Positions 48,188 to 63,639 are shown, counted from the stretch's first letter. The stretch is DNA of 64,000 nt from Thermus caldilimi (GCF_004684245.1 NZ_CP038452.1:2156796-2220795); one strand, 5' to 3'. Notes: a model not told the origin generated them from the letters alone. Numbers and translations: made by a program.

Positions 48188-48613
48188 GTGGAGATCGGGG
48201 AGATCCTTGCCCTCCTGCCCCATCGCTATCCCTTTTTGCTCATCGACCGGGTCCTTCACGCCGACGAGAAAACCTTCCGGGCCCTGAAGAACGTCACCTT
48301 TAACGAACCCCACTTCCAGGGGCATTTTCCCGGTTACCCCATCATGCCGGGGGTGTTGATCCTCGAGGCCATGGCCCAGGCGGCGGTGGGCACCATCGCC
48401 CGGCAGCCGGGCTTCCAGCCGGGGGGGCTGGTCTTCCTGGTGGGGGTGGAGGAAGCCCGCTTCAAAAAGCCCGTGGTGCCGGGGGACACCCTGATTTTGG
48501 AGGGGGAGCTTCTCCTCTTCCGCCGGGGCCTGGGCAAGGTGGCGGTCAGGGCCTTGGTGGAGGGAGAGGAAAGGGCCAGCGCCCGGCTAAGCTTCGTGGT
48601 CCGGGAGGGATAG
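48188..48613 (+). CDS. fabZ: 3-hydroxyacyl-[acyl-carrier-protein] dehydratase FabZ
   Basis: 141 aa, hot-dog fold, from GTG 48188 three nt after the mreB stop. LLPHRYPFLLIDRVL, then the catalytic block EPHFQGHFPGYPIMPGVLILEAMAQAA with the active His and, one turn later, the Glu. It removes water from 3-hydroxyacyl-ACP in fatty-acid elongation. Grouping with mreB and ylmH suggests an envelope-growth cluster. Confidence 0.96.
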   Translation: MEIGEILALLPHRYPFLLIDRVLHADEKTFRALKNVTFNEPHFQGHFPGYPIMPGVLILEAMAQAAVGTIARQPGFQPGGLVFLVGVEEARFKKPVVPGDTLILEGELLLFRRGLGKVAVRALVEGEERASARLSFVVREG

Positions 48614-49252
48614 GTGGCGGACCTCTCCTCCTACCTCAAGCGGGCCCGGGGCGGGCGGGTGGTGCAGACCGGCTTCCTGGACCTCGAGGCCCAAGCCCTT
48701 CTGGAGGAGGCGGCCCGCGCCGAGGGGTTTAGGGTGGCCTTCTTCGGGGGCTTCCCTTTGGCGGAGCGGAAGGTGGCCGTGCTCTACCCGGCGGAGGTCC
48801 CCTCCGTCTACGACCCGGTGGAGGTGGTCTTCCTGGAGCGGGAGCCCCCGGACCTGGGGGAGGCCATGGGGGACCTGGAGCCGTGGGAGGGGGGGTTTCT
48901 GGTGGCCCTCATCCCCCAGGGCAAGAAGGCGCTCCAAGAAGCCGGCTTTACCCTCCTCCCCCCGCCGGAAGGGGCTTTGAAGGCCAAGAGCGAGCGGGTG
49001 CGCACCCTGGTGGTGCCCTCCTTGCGGGTGGATGCCGTGGGGGCTAAGGGCTTCGGGGTTTCCCGCAGCTACTTCGTCCAGGGGGTGAAGGCGGGGAAGG
49101 TGCGTCTCAAAGGCCGGCTCGCCTCCCCCAAGGAGGAGATGGCCCCCGGGGACACCCTTTTGGCGGAAGGCTTGGGAAGCCTGAGGCTTGTGGAAGTACT
49201 TGGCGAAACCAGGCGGGGAAACTATAAAATCAAGGTGGAGGTGGAACGGTAG
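48614..49252 (+). CDS. YlmH-like S4-domain RNA-binding protein
   Basis: 212 aa from GTG 48614, next to the fabZ stop. The N-terminal half (FLDLEAQALLEEAARAEGFRVAFFGGFPLAERKVAVLYP) is the YlmH/RNA-binding-mediating domain; the C-terminal S4 motif is SLRVDAVGAKGFGVSRSYFVQGVKAGKVRLKGRLASPKEEMAPGDTLLAEG. YlmH is linked to cell division and, in some Firmicutes, to rescue of stalled ribosomes by tailing; that role here is inferred from family only. It ends 186 nt before rpoB, which has its own promoter. Confidence 0.85.
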   Translation: MADLSSYLKRARGGRVVQTGFLDLEAQALLEEAARAEGFRVAFFGGFPLAERKVAVLYPAEVPSVYDPVEVVFLEREPPDLGEAMGDLEPWEGGFLVALIPQGKKALQEAGFTLLPPPEGALKAKSERVRTLVVPSLRVDAVGAKGFGVSRSYFVQGVKAGKVRLKGRLASPKEEMAPGDTLLAEGLGSLRLVEVLGETRRGNYKIKVEVER

Positions 49253-49280
49253 GAGCAAAAGGAGAAGGGTCGGGGTAGGC

Positions 49281-49308
49281 TTGACGGCTTAAGGGATTGC
49301 CCTATAAG
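49281..49308 (+). promoter_or_regulatory. rpoBC promoter
   Basis: TTGACG (49281-49286), 16-bp spacer, TATAAG (49303-49308). A start near 49315 gives a leader of about 124 nt before the rpoB ATG. Confidence 0.75.
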
Positions 49309-49317
49309 CTAAGGTTT

Positions 49318-49438
49318 GTGCTCTTTGGTCGGGCCAAGGGAGCACGGTAAGAGCCAGCCGCCGCGGGGCGCGAGGTCCCGCGGAAGAACCCTGTTAGCTT
49401 ACCTCGGGCGGCCCGCTTTCCCATCCTTGAGGTGACGC
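49318..49438 (+). promoter_or_regulatory. structured rpoB mRNA leader
   Basis: Two hairpins: GTGCTC (49318-49323) with GAGCAC (49340-49345) plus inner pairs TTTGG/CCAAG, and CCGCGGG (49361-49367) with CCCGCGG (49377-49383). Then TTACCTC (49399-49405) can pair over 7 nt, one G-U, with GAGGTGA (49429-49435), the SD of rpoB 3 nt before the ATG. The last helix would hide the ribosome site. No known leader family was recognised; it is not a plain L10 leader, since rplJL is not adjacent. Confidence 0.5.
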
Positions 49439-52798
<3,360 letters not shown>

Positions 52799-52839
52799 GC
52801 CGCACCGCGGAAACGGGATTGCTCTTAAGTGGAGGAGGA

Positions 52840-57417
<4,578 letters not shown>

Positions 57418-57419
57418 GG

Positions 57420-57474
57420 CCACCCCACCATGGCTATGCCGGGGTGGGGGTTCCTGGCACCGCCCCAAGGGGTT
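57420..57474 (+). terminator. rpoC downstream terminator region
   Basis: CCACCCC (57420-57426) pairs with GGGGTGG (57441-57447). About 20 nt later CCCC-AA-GGGG is followed by TTTT. Together they give two weak hairpins and a U-run between rpoC and the next gene. Confidence 0.5.
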
Positions 57475-57480
57475 TTACGC

Positions 57481-57486
57481 CATAAT
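57481..57486 (+). promoter_or_regulatory. -10 box of the aldolase-like gene (leaderless)
   Basis: CATAAT lies 6 nt before ATG 57493 with no SD between them. Confidence 0.55.
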
Positions 57487-57492
57487 GGGCCC

Positions 57493-58071
57493 ATGCTAGC
57501 GCGGATCTACACCGCCTTTCGCCAGGTGGGGGAGGATCTTTTTCACCATAGGCTCATCTCCGCCACCGCGGGCAACTTTTCCGTGCGCACCAAGGAGGGC
57601 TTTCTCATCACCCGAAGCGGGGTGCAGAAGGCCCGCCTCTCCCCGGAGGATCTGGTGGAGGTGCCCCTCGAGGGCCCTTTCCCGGAGGGGGCCAGCGTGG
57701 AGAGCGTGATCCACCGGGAGGTCTACCGCAAGACCCCGGCCCGGGCCATCGTCCACGCCCATCCCCGGGTGGCGGTGGCTCTCTCCTTGCATTTGGACCG
57801 GATTGTTCCCCTGGACCTCGAGGGCCAGTACTACCTGAAAGCAGTGCCGGTGCTTGCTCCCCAAACCGTGAGCGCCACCCTTGAGGCCGCCCTGGCCGTG
57901 GCAGAGGGCCTTAAGGAGCACCGGGCCTGCCTCCTCCGGGGCCACGGGGCCTTCGCCATAGGGCTTAAGGAGAAGCCGGAGGAAGCCCTTCTGGAGGCCT
58001 ATAGCCTCCTCACCACCTTGGAGGAAAGCGCGGAGATCCTCTTCTATCACCGCCTTTGGGGGAAGGGATGA
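57493..58071 (+). CDS. class II aldolase / adducin-family protein
   Basis: 192 aa from ATG 57493. Metal-binding His set of the fuculose-phosphate aldolase/AraD family: IVHAHPRVAVALSLH (His95 and His97 region) and the later RGHGAFAIGLKEKPEEAL. ISATAGNFSVRTKEGFLITRSGVQK and LSPEDLVEVPLEG form the phosphate-binding part. Likely reactions are aldol cleavage of a sugar phosphate or dehydration (MtnB-like); the substrate is unknown. ATGA overlap with the next small gene. Probably transcribed from the box at 57481-57486. Confidence 0.88.
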   Translation: MLARIYTAFRQVGEDLFHHRLISATAGNFSVRTKEGFLITRSGVQKARLSPEDLVEVPLEGPFPEGASVESVIHREVYRKTPARAIVHAHPRVAVALSLHLDRIVPLDLEGQYYLKAVPVLAPQTVSATLEAALAVAEGLKEHRACLLRGHGAFAIGLKEKPEEALLEAYSLLTTLEESAEILFYHRLWGKG

Positions 58072-58307
58072 GGGTGGTCTTTGTGGAGGGTAAGGCAAAG
58101 GAGGCCCTTTTGGACTTGGCCCGGGAGCTTCCCCATCCCTACTGGCTTCTTGCGGGGGAAGGGGTGTGGCTTTTGGAGGTGTTCGGCGCCAGCGACGAGG
58201 CCTTGGCCAAGGCCAGGGCCCTGCCCGGGGTTAAGGTTTGGGCCTTTACCCTGGAGGATGGGGTAGTCTATAGGGGATGCGGGAAGAAATCGGCTACATC
58301 CCCGTAG
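58068..58307 (+). CDS. small conserved protein, unknown function
   Basis: 79 aa from ATG 58068, coupled to the aldolase gene by an ATGA overlap and overlapping the next gene by 31 nt. Compact alpha/beta composition: MRVVFVEGKAKEALLDLARELPHPYWLLAGEGVWLLEVFGA, with a C-terminal GCGKKS. No membrane segment or signal. Not recognised. Its position between an aldolase and an alpha/beta-hydrolase-like gene suggests they function together. Confidence 0.7.
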   Translation: MRVVFVEGKAKEALLDLARELPHPYWLLAGEGVWLLEVFGASDEALAKARALPGVKVWAFTLEDGVVYRGCGKKSATSP

Positions 58308-59125
58308 GGGAGGCGGAGCTTTACGTGGAGGACGTGGGGGACGAACAGGCCCCGGCCCTCCTGGTCCTCCACGGGGGGCCTGGGGGGAACGCCTACGCCC
58401 TCAGGGAAGGGCTTCAGGACTACCTGGAAGGGTTCAGGGTCATCTACTTCGACCAGCGGGGTTCCGGCCGGAGCCTGGAGCTTCCCCAGGACCCCAGGCT
58501 TTTCACCATAGATGCTTTGGTGGAGGATACTGTGGCCCTGGCCGAGGCCCTGGGGCTGGAGCAGTTTCATCTTCTGGCCCACGGCTTCGGGGCCCTGGTG
58601 GCCCTGGAGCTCCTCCGCCGCTACCCGGGGGTCCTGGGGGCGGTGCTCCTTTCCCCCTGGGTGAGCTTCCCCTGGCTTTCCGCAAGGCTTGCGGAGGCTG
58701 CGGGGCTCGAGTCTCTTCCCGATCCGGAGCAAAACCTTAAGGTTGCCCTAGAGAAGGCCGAACCCAAGGTCCTCTTTGACCGCCTCATGTTCCCCACCCC
58801 CCATGGCCGCCTGGAGTACGAGTGGGTGGCGGAGGGCTCGGGCATCCTGGGGCCGGATACTCCGGCCTTGGCCTTTTGGAAAAACGGCCTCTGGCGGCTG
58901 GACTACACCCCCTACCTTTCCCCAAGCCGCAAACCGGTGGCCCTGGTGGTGGGGGAGAAGGACGGCACCAGCTATCCCTATGCCGAGGAGGTGGCGGAGC
59001 GCCTCAAAGCTCCCATCCGGGTGATACCCGGGGCCGGGCACTACCCCTGGATCGATCAGCCGGAGGCTTTTGGCGAGGCCTTCCGGGAAGTCCTCGAGGG
59101 CCTGCTGGCTCCCTGGAAGGTGTGA
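58277..59125 (+). CDS. proline-iminopeptidase-related alpha/beta protein lacking the Ser nucleophile
   Basis: 282 aa. It has the iminopeptidase oxyanion motif LLVLHGGPGGNAY and FDQRGSGRS, and the late VVGEKDGTSYP and GAGHYPWID that supply acid and His. At the nucleophile elbow, where S33 peptidases have GxSxG, this protein reads LLAHGFGALVAL: a Gly replaces the Ser. It closely resembles T. thermophilus TTHA1809, described as a proline-iminopeptidase-related protein. A classical Ser hydrolase activity is therefore doubtful. Confidence 0.88.
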   Translation: MREEIGYIPVGEAELYVEDVGDEQAPALLVLHGGPGGNAYALREGLQDYLEGFRVIYFDQRGSGRSLELPQDPRLFTIDALVEDTVALAEALGLEQFHLLAHGFGALVALELLRRYPGVLGAVLLSPWVSFPWLSARLAEAAGLESLPDPEQNLKVALEKAEPKVLFDRLMFPTPHGRLEYEWVAEGSGILGPDTPALAFWKNGLWRLDYTPYLSPSRKPVALVVGEKDGTSYPYAEEVAERLKAPIRVIPGAGHYPWIDQPEAFGEAFREVLEGLLAPWKV

Positions 59126-59131
59126 GGGATG

Positions 59132-59152
59132 CCCTTCCAGGGCCAGGAAGGG
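59132..59152 (+). terminator. hairpin between the hydrolase-like gene and the TPP riboswitch
   Basis: CCCTTCC-AGGGCCA-GGAAGGG, perfect 7-bp stem with a 7-nt loop, just after the stop at 59125. Confidence 0.5.
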
Positions 59153-59167
59153 TGGTAAACTCAGGGC

Positions 59168-59275
59168 GTCACCGGGGGTGCCCTTTTGTGGGGCTGAGAG
59201 ATACCCTTGGAACCTGATCCGGGTAATGCCGGCGTAGGGAAGGTGACCAAGGCCCCTCCCGGTGACAAGGAGGGG
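59168..59275 (+). ncRNA. TPP riboswitch (THI element) with terminator/SD-masking platform
   Basis: P1 is formed by GTCACC (59168-59173) and GGTGAC (59242-59247). The conserved THI core is visible in between: GGGGTGCCC, then GGGGCTGAGAGATACCC and GAACCTGATCCGGGTAATGCCGG. Downstream, CCCCTCC (59253-59259) pairs with GGAGGGG (59269-59275), which includes the thiB SD and is followed by TTTTA. A second GGTGAC (59261-59266) sits in that hairpin's loop and could pair with the 5' P1 strand when TPP is absent, freeing the SD. Confidence 0.95.
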
Positions 59276-59279
59276 TTTT

Positions 59280-60314
59280 ATGTTAAGGATCTTTGCCCTG
59301 CTGGTCCTTTTGGCCTTCGGCTTTGCCCAGGAGATCACCGTCCTCACCCACGCAAGCTTTTCCCTGGATAAGGGGCTCATCGCCCGGTTTGAGCGGGAAA
59401 CCGGCCTGAAGCTCCGCTTCCTCAAAGGAGGGGATGCCGGGGAGACCCTGAACCGGGCCATCCTCACCAAGGGAGCCCCCATCGCCGACGTGATCTACGG
59501 CTTCGACAACACCTTCTTGTCCCGGGCCCTGGAGGCGGACATCCTTTTGCCCTACCGGAGCCCCGCGATCCAGAATCTGAAGGCCACCTTGCTCCTGGAC
59601 CCCACCTTTCGCGCCCTTCCCGTGGACTACGGTTGGGTGAGCCTCAACTACGATCGGGCCTACTTCAAGGACCGTCCCCTGCCCAAGGCCCCCGCGGACC
59701 TGGCCCGTCCCGAGTACGCCCGGCTCCTGGTGGTGCAAAACCCTGCCACCAGCTCCCCAGGCCTGGCCTTCCTCATGGCCACGGTGGCCCGCTTCGGCGA
59801 GGATGGCTACCTGGACTTCTGGGCCAGGCTCCGGGACGGGGGCGTGCGGGTGGCCAAGGGCTGGAGCGAGGCTTACTACACCCACTTCACCCTTTACAAG
59901 GGGGATAGGCCCCTGGTGGTTTCCTACACCACCAGCCCTGCCGCCGAGGTCTACTACTCCGAGGGCAAGTACCAAGAGCCCCCCACGGGGAACCTCTTTC
60001 CGGAACTCGCCTTCTTCCAGGTGGAGTTCGTGGGCATCCTGAAGGGGACCAAGAACCTGGAAGGGGCCAAGAGGGTGGTGGACTGGCTCCTCTCCAAGCC
60101 CGTGCAGGAGAACATCCCCACGGAGATGTGGATGTACCCGGCCCGCCGGGACGCCGCTTTGCCCCCGGTGTTCCGCTTCGCCCCGGAACCCTTGGGCAGC
60201 GTGCGCCTGGACCCCAAGGTCATGGCCCAGAACCGGGAGCGCTGGATCGAGGAGTGGACCAAGGTGGTCCTTCAGGGGCAAAGCCCCGAGGCGGTGCGCC
60301 AGGGCAGGCGGTAG
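59280..60314 (+). CDS. thiB: thiamine ABC transporter substrate-binding protein
   Basis: 344 aa from ATG 59280 (the open frame begins at GTG 59262, inside the riboswitch hairpin). Signal peptide MLRIFALLVLLAFGFAQ. The ThiB/TbpA family blocks are EITVLTHASFSLDKGLIARFERETGLKLRFLKGGDAGETLNRAILTKGAPIADVIYGFDNTFLSRALE and the C-terminal LPPVFRFAPEPLG. It captures thiamine or TPP in the periplasm. Control is by the TPP riboswitch just upstream. Confidence 0.94.
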   Translation: MLRIFALLVLLAFGFAQEITVLTHASFSLDKGLIARFERETGLKLRFLKGGDAGETLNRAILTKGAPIADVIYGFDNTFLSRALEADILLPYRSPAIQNLKATLLLDPTFRALPVDYGWVSLNYDRAYFKDRPLPKAPADLARPEYARLLVVQNPATSSPGLAFLMATVARFGEDGYLDFWARLRDGGVRVAKGWSEAYYTHFTLYKGDRPLVVSYTTSPAAEVYYSEGKYQEPPTGNLFPELAFFQVEFVGILKGTKNLEGAKRVVDWLLSKPVQENIPTEMWMYPARRDAALPPVFRFAPEPLGSVRLDPKVMAQNRERWIEEWTKVVLQGQSPEAVRQGRR

Positions 60315-60366
60315 CGCCTCCCTCAGGCTGGGAAGGCCCTGGGCCTTGGGGGTTAGGCTTAGGGGG

Positions 60367-61848
60367 ATGGCCTACGGAGGCTTTTTCGTCCTCCTCTTCC
60401 TGGGCCTGGCCCTCTTCTACCCCCTTCTCCGCATCCTGGCCCTGGGAGTAGGGGAGGGGTTTGCCCGGGCCCTGGCGAACCCCTACTACTGGGAGCGCTA
60501 CCTCTGGAGCCTGGAGTACGGGTTTCTCTCCGCCCTCTTCACCTTGTCCCTGGCCCTGCCCCTGGCCTTTCTCTTCCGCCGCCGCTTTCCCTTTAGGGGG
60601 GGTTTCCTGGCTCTTTCCACCTTGCCTTTTGTCCTCCCCACCCCGGTGGTGGCCCTGGGATTTCTGGCCCTTTTGGGGCCGAAGGGGGTCTTGGGGGTGG
60701 ACCTTTACGGTACCCAAGCCCTCCTTTTTCTGGCGGCCATCTTTTACAACCTGGGCCTTGCCCTCAGGATCCTCCTGCCCGTGGCCTTGAACCTGGAAGG
60801 CCCCTTGCAGGCGGCCCGGGTCCTGGGGGCCTCGAGTCCCAGGGCTTTTCTAAGGGTAGGGCTTCCCCTCCTCCTCCCCGCCTTGGCTTCCGCGGGGCTT
60901 TTGGTGTTCATCTACGCCTTTTCCGCCTTCGGGGTCCCTCTCCTTCTGGGAGGGCCCAGGTACGCCACCCTCGAGGTGGAGGTCTACACCCTCTTGGCCT
61001 ACCGCCTGGCCTTTCCCGAGGCCAGCGCCCTCATGCTCCTGGAGATCCTCACCCTGGGCCTAGCCGTGGCCCTCTACCTGCGCCTCCGGCCCTATCCCCT
61101 GCCCCCCGGAGGGCTTCTTCCCCCTCCCCCTTGGGCCTATACCCTGGGCCTAGGCGTCCTCTTTCTCCTCCTTTTTGCCCCCTTGTGGGGGCTGTTTCTG
61201 CGCCTGGACCCTAAGGCCCTCGCTTCCGCCTGGGCCTCACAGGACTTCACTCCCCTTTCCGTGGCCTTGGGGAATAGCCTCCGCTTCACCCTCTTGGCCT
61301 TGGCCCTAGCCCTTCCTTTGGGAGTGGCTTATGCCGCAGCGGCCCGCCGGAGCCCCCTCATGGACCTCTTAGGGCTTTTCCCCCTCATGGTGAGCCCGGT
61401 GGCCGTGGGCCTCGGCTACCTTCTCGCCTACCCCCACCTTCGGGGCTCCTTGGCCCTGCTTCTCGCTGCCTACGCCCTCTTGGCCTACCCCCTCCTTGCC
61501 CGGGCCCTCCTGCCTGCCTTAAGAAGCCTTTCCCCAAGCCTCCTCGAGGCGGCCCGGGTCCTGGGGGCCACGCCCCTTAGGGCCTTCCTCCGGGTGGAGC
61601 TTCCCCTGGTACTCCCTGCTCTTACCTCAGGACTCGCCCTGGCCCTGGCGGCCATCCTGGGGGAGTTTGGAGCCAGCCTGGTGCTCTGGCGGCCCGAGTG
61701 GACCACCCTCACCTTGGCCATCTACGAGCGCCTGGGGAGGCCCGGGGAAGGCCCCTTTAAGGAAGCTATCGCCTTGGCCGCCCTTCTGGCCCTTCTTTCC
61801 GGGCTCCTCTTTTACCTCTTGGACCGGGGCCGGGGCCGGTGGGGCTAA
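60367..61848 (+). CDS. thiP: thiamine ABC transporter permease
   Basis: 493 aa from ATG 60367; TTG 60346 would add seven residues. It is a fused two-domain permease with about 12 helices and two EAA loops: QAARVLGASSPRAFLRVGLPLLLPA (about 150-175) and EAARVLGATPLRAFLRVELPLVLPA (about 390-415), as in ThiP and the ferric-ion type permeases. It transports what ThiB binds. No ATPase gene (ThiQ) follows: a minus-strand gene starts 62 nt downstream. Confidence 0.92.
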   Translation: MAYGGFFVLLFLGLALFYPLLRILALGVGEGFARALANPYYWERYLWSLEYGFLSALFTLSLALPLAFLFRRRFPFRGGFLALSTLPFVLPTPVVALGFLALLGPKGVLGVDLYGTQALLFLAAIFYNLGLALRILLPVALNLEGPLQAARVLGASSPRAFLRVGLPLLLPALASAGLLVFIYAFSAFGVPLLLGGPRYATLEVEVYTLLAYRLAFPEASALMLLEILTLGLAVALYLRLRPYPLPPGGLLPPPPWAYTLGLGVLFLLLFAPLWGLFLRLDPKALASAWASQDFTPLSVALGNSLRFTLLALALALPLGVAYAAAARRSPLMDLLGLFPLMVSPVAVGLGYLLAYPHLRGSLALLLAAYALLAYPLLARALLPALRSLSPSLLEAARVLGATPLRAFLRVELPLVLPALTSGLALALAAILGEFGASLVLWRPEWTTLTLAIYERLGRPGEGPFKEAIALAALLALLSGLLFYLLDRGRGRWG

Positions 61849-61851
61849 CGC

Positions 61852-61892
61852 CCCCCAAAGGCCTTCCTTCGTGTAGGGCATAACTTTGGGGG
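61852..61892. terminator. bidirectional terminator between thiP and mutM
   Basis: CCCCCAAAG (61852-61860) pairs perfectly with CTTTGGGGG (61884-61892), a 9-bp stem with a 23-nt loop, between convergent genes. A further GCCCC-GAT-GGGGC hairpin follows at about 61896-61908. Confidence 0.5.
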
Positions 61893-61910
61893 CAAGCCCC
61901 GATGGGGCCC

Positions 61911-62705
61911 TTAAGTCTGGCACCAGGGGCAGAAGTGGGTGCCCCTTCCTGCCACCACCGCCCGGGCCACCGCCTCCCCGCACCGGGGGCAGGGGAGGCC
62001 CTGCCGCCCATAAACGGCGTGGCGCTCCTGGAAGCCTCCGGGGAGGCCGTCGGGTTGCTGGTAGGTGTGGTCGGAGAGGGTGCTTCCCCCGAAGGCCACG
62101 GCCTCGCCCAGGACCTCACGGATGGCGAAGAAGAGCCTCCTGGCCTCCTCCTCGTTCACTTTTTTGCCCGGGCGGAGGGGGGAGAGGCCTGCCCGGAAGA
62201 GGGCCTCGTCGGCGTAGATGTTTCCCACCCCGGCGGCGAGGTGCTGGTCCAGGAGCAAGGCCTTGAGGGGCTTGGCGCTTTTTCGCAGGCCCTCGAGGAA
62301 CTCCGGGAAGCGGAAAGCCTCGGAAAGGGGCTCGGGGCCCAGGCGGGAGAGAAGGGGGATCTCGCGGTAATCTCCCCGCTCCACCACCCAGATGCGCCCG
62401 AAGCGCCGGGGGTCGTGGAAGAAGAGCTCGCTTTGGTCCAGGCGGAAGGCCACCCGGGTGTGGGGCGTGACCTGCAGGCGGAACCCCCCGGTCATGCCCA
62501 GGTGGACCACCATCTCCAGACCCTTCGAAAGCCCTAGGAGGAGAAACTTGCCCCGCCGCCCCACGCCCTCAACCTCCCTACCCAGGGCCTTTTCCGTGTG
62601 GCGGTAGCGCCTGGGGTCCTGGTGGCTGATTTCCAGGAAGCGCCGCCCGAGGAGAAGGGGCTCGAGGCCCCGCCTGGTGGTTTCCACCTCGGGCAGCTCA
62701 GGCAC
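61911..62705 (-). CDS. mutM: formamidopyrimidine-DNA glycosylase (MutM/Fpg)
   Basis: 264 aa. The catalytic N-terminus is MPELPEVETTRRGLEP (Pro2 nucleophile, Glu3), Lys in GRRGKFLLLGL, the helix-two-turn-helix LDQHLAAGVGNIYADEALFRAGLSP, and the C-terminal zinc finger CPRC...CPWC in QGLPCPRCGEAVARAVVAGRGTHFCPWCQ. It excises 8-oxoguanine and formamidopyrimidines and cleaves the AP site. It overlaps the upstream DCC-family gene by 8 nt. Confidence 0.97.
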   Translation of the reverse strand: MPELPEVETTRRGLEPLLLGRRFLEISHQDPRRYRHTEKALGREVEGVGRRGKFLLLGLSKGLEMVVHLGMTGGFRLQVTPHTRVAFRLDQSELFFHDPRRFGRIWVVERGDYREIPLLSRLGPEPLSEAFRFPEFLEGLRKSAKPLKALLLDQHLAAGVGNIYADEALFRAGLSPLRPGKKVNEEEARRLFFAIREVLGEAVAFGGSTLSDHTYQQPDGLPGGFQERHAVYGRQGLPCPRCGEAVARAVVAGRGTHFCPWCQT

Positions 62706-63009
62706 GGGGCCTCCTTTCCGCTAGGGCGCGGTAGAGCCTGGGCCCCAGGCCGAAGGCCAGGCCCAGGAGGAGAAGGGGGTAAAGGGGCCAGAGGAGGGGT
62801 AGCCTTCGGACCAAGGCCATAAGGGCCCGGTAGCCCCGGTGGACCCTTTCCCCCTCCAGGACGTGGAGTTCCTGGAGAAGGGCCTCTTGGTCCAACCCCT
62901 GGGCCTCCTGCAGGGGCTCTATCCGGAGGCTTCCCCCAAGGTCCAGGGCCTTCAGGGCCCGGCCCAAGGCCCGGCAGTAGGGGCAGGATGCGTCAGTCAG
63001 CACCCGCAT
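62698..63009 (-). CDS. DCC-family (DUF393) thiol-oxidoreductase-like membrane protein
   Basis: 103 aa. The N-terminal thioredoxin-like part has DASCPYCRALGRALKALD (Cys9, Cys12), the DxxCxxC mark of the DCC family. It continues LRIEPLQEAQGLD, then GYRALMALVRRLPLLWPLYPLLLLGLAFGLGPRLYRALAERR, with one membrane-adjacent hydrophobic helix. The family is of unknown partner. It overlaps both neighbours (thioesterase and mutM). Confidence 0.88.
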   Translation of the reverse strand: MRVLTDASCPYCRALGRALKALDLGGSLRIEPLQEAQGLDQEALLQELHVLEGERVHRGYRALMALVRRLPLLWPLYPLLLLGLAFGLGPRLYRALAERRPRA

Positions 63010-63370
63010 GCTCCTCCACCGGCACAGGCTGGCCCCGCTCGTTCACCGCCACGTAGGTGAGCTCCCCCCGGGTGGCCAGGACCCGGCCGTCCTCCTGGCC
63101 GAAGCGCTCCTTGTAGACCTCCACCTCCACGGTCAAGGAGGTGCGCCCCACCCGCACCACCTTGGCCACTACCTCCAGGAGGTCGCCGGTGCGGATGGGC
63201 ACCTTGAACTCCACGCTGCTCACCGCCACGGTCACCACGGGCTTCTTGGCCCTGCGGGCGGCGGCGTAGGAACCTACCTTGTCCATGAGGCCCAGCACGA
63301 AGCCGCCAAAGGCGGCGCCCAGGGGGTTGGTGTGCTCGGGGAAGACGAGCTCTAAGGTGCGCGCCTCCAT
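62993..63370 (-). CDS. acyl-CoA thioesterase (hot-dog, YciA/BACH type)
   Basis: 125 aa, one hot-dog domain. The start (LELVFPEHTNPLGAAFGGFVLGLMDKVGSYAAARRAKKPVVTVAVSSVEFKVPIRTGDLLEVVAKVVRVGRTSLTVEVEVYKE) matches the acyl-CoA hydrolase group, with the catalytic Asp in the GLMDKV helix. It releases free acid from medium- or long-chain acyl-CoA; the chain-length preference is unknown. It overlaps the DCC gene by 17 nt. Confidence 0.93.
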   Translation of the reverse strand: MEARTLELVFPEHTNPLGAAFGGFVLGLMDKVGSYAAARRAKKPVVTVAVSSVEFKVPIRTGDLLEVVAKVVRVGRTSLTVEVEVYKERFGQEDGRVLATRGELTYVAVNERGQPVPVEEHAGAD

Positions 63371-63382
63371 ACCTCTCCCAGG

Positions 63383-63622
63383 CTACCCCAGAAGGAGGTC
63401 GGTGAGGCGGGCCATCTCCCGGTCTTTCTCGGTGATGCCACCGGCGTTATGGGTCCACCACTCCACGGTCACCCGCCCCCACTCCACGGTGAGGCGGGGG
63501 TGGTGGCCCTTGGCCTCGGCCAACTCGGCCACCCTGTTGGCAAAGGCCATCGCCTCTTGGAAGTTGGCAAAGCGGAAGGTTTTGAACAGGCGCTCGGGGT
63601 TTTGCCGGGTTTCCCAGTCCAT
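63383..63622 (-). CDS. phhB: pterin-4a-carbinolamine dehydratase
   Basis: 79 aa, shorter than the usual 95-110 aa at the N-terminus but with the complete catalytic core: FQEAMAFANRVAELAEAKGHHPRLTVEWGRVTVEWWTHNAGGITEKDREMARLTD. The GHHP and WWTH motifs supply the active-site His residues. It dehydrates 4a-hydroxytetrahydrobiopterin, or acts in molybdopterin/pterin recycling in bacteria without aromatic hydroxylases. Confidence 0.93.
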   Translation of the reverse strand: MDWETRQNPERLFKTFRFANFQEAMAFANRVAELAEAKGHHPRLTVEWGRVTVEWWTHNAGGITEKDREMARLTDLLLG

Positions 63623-63639
63623 GCCCCAAGGGTAAGGGA

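Noticed and set aside
49253-49438. Ribosomal protein L10-type leader ahead of rpoB
   Set aside because: rplJ/rplL are not adjacent and no L10-binding kink-turn could be recognised; kept only as an unassigned structured leader.
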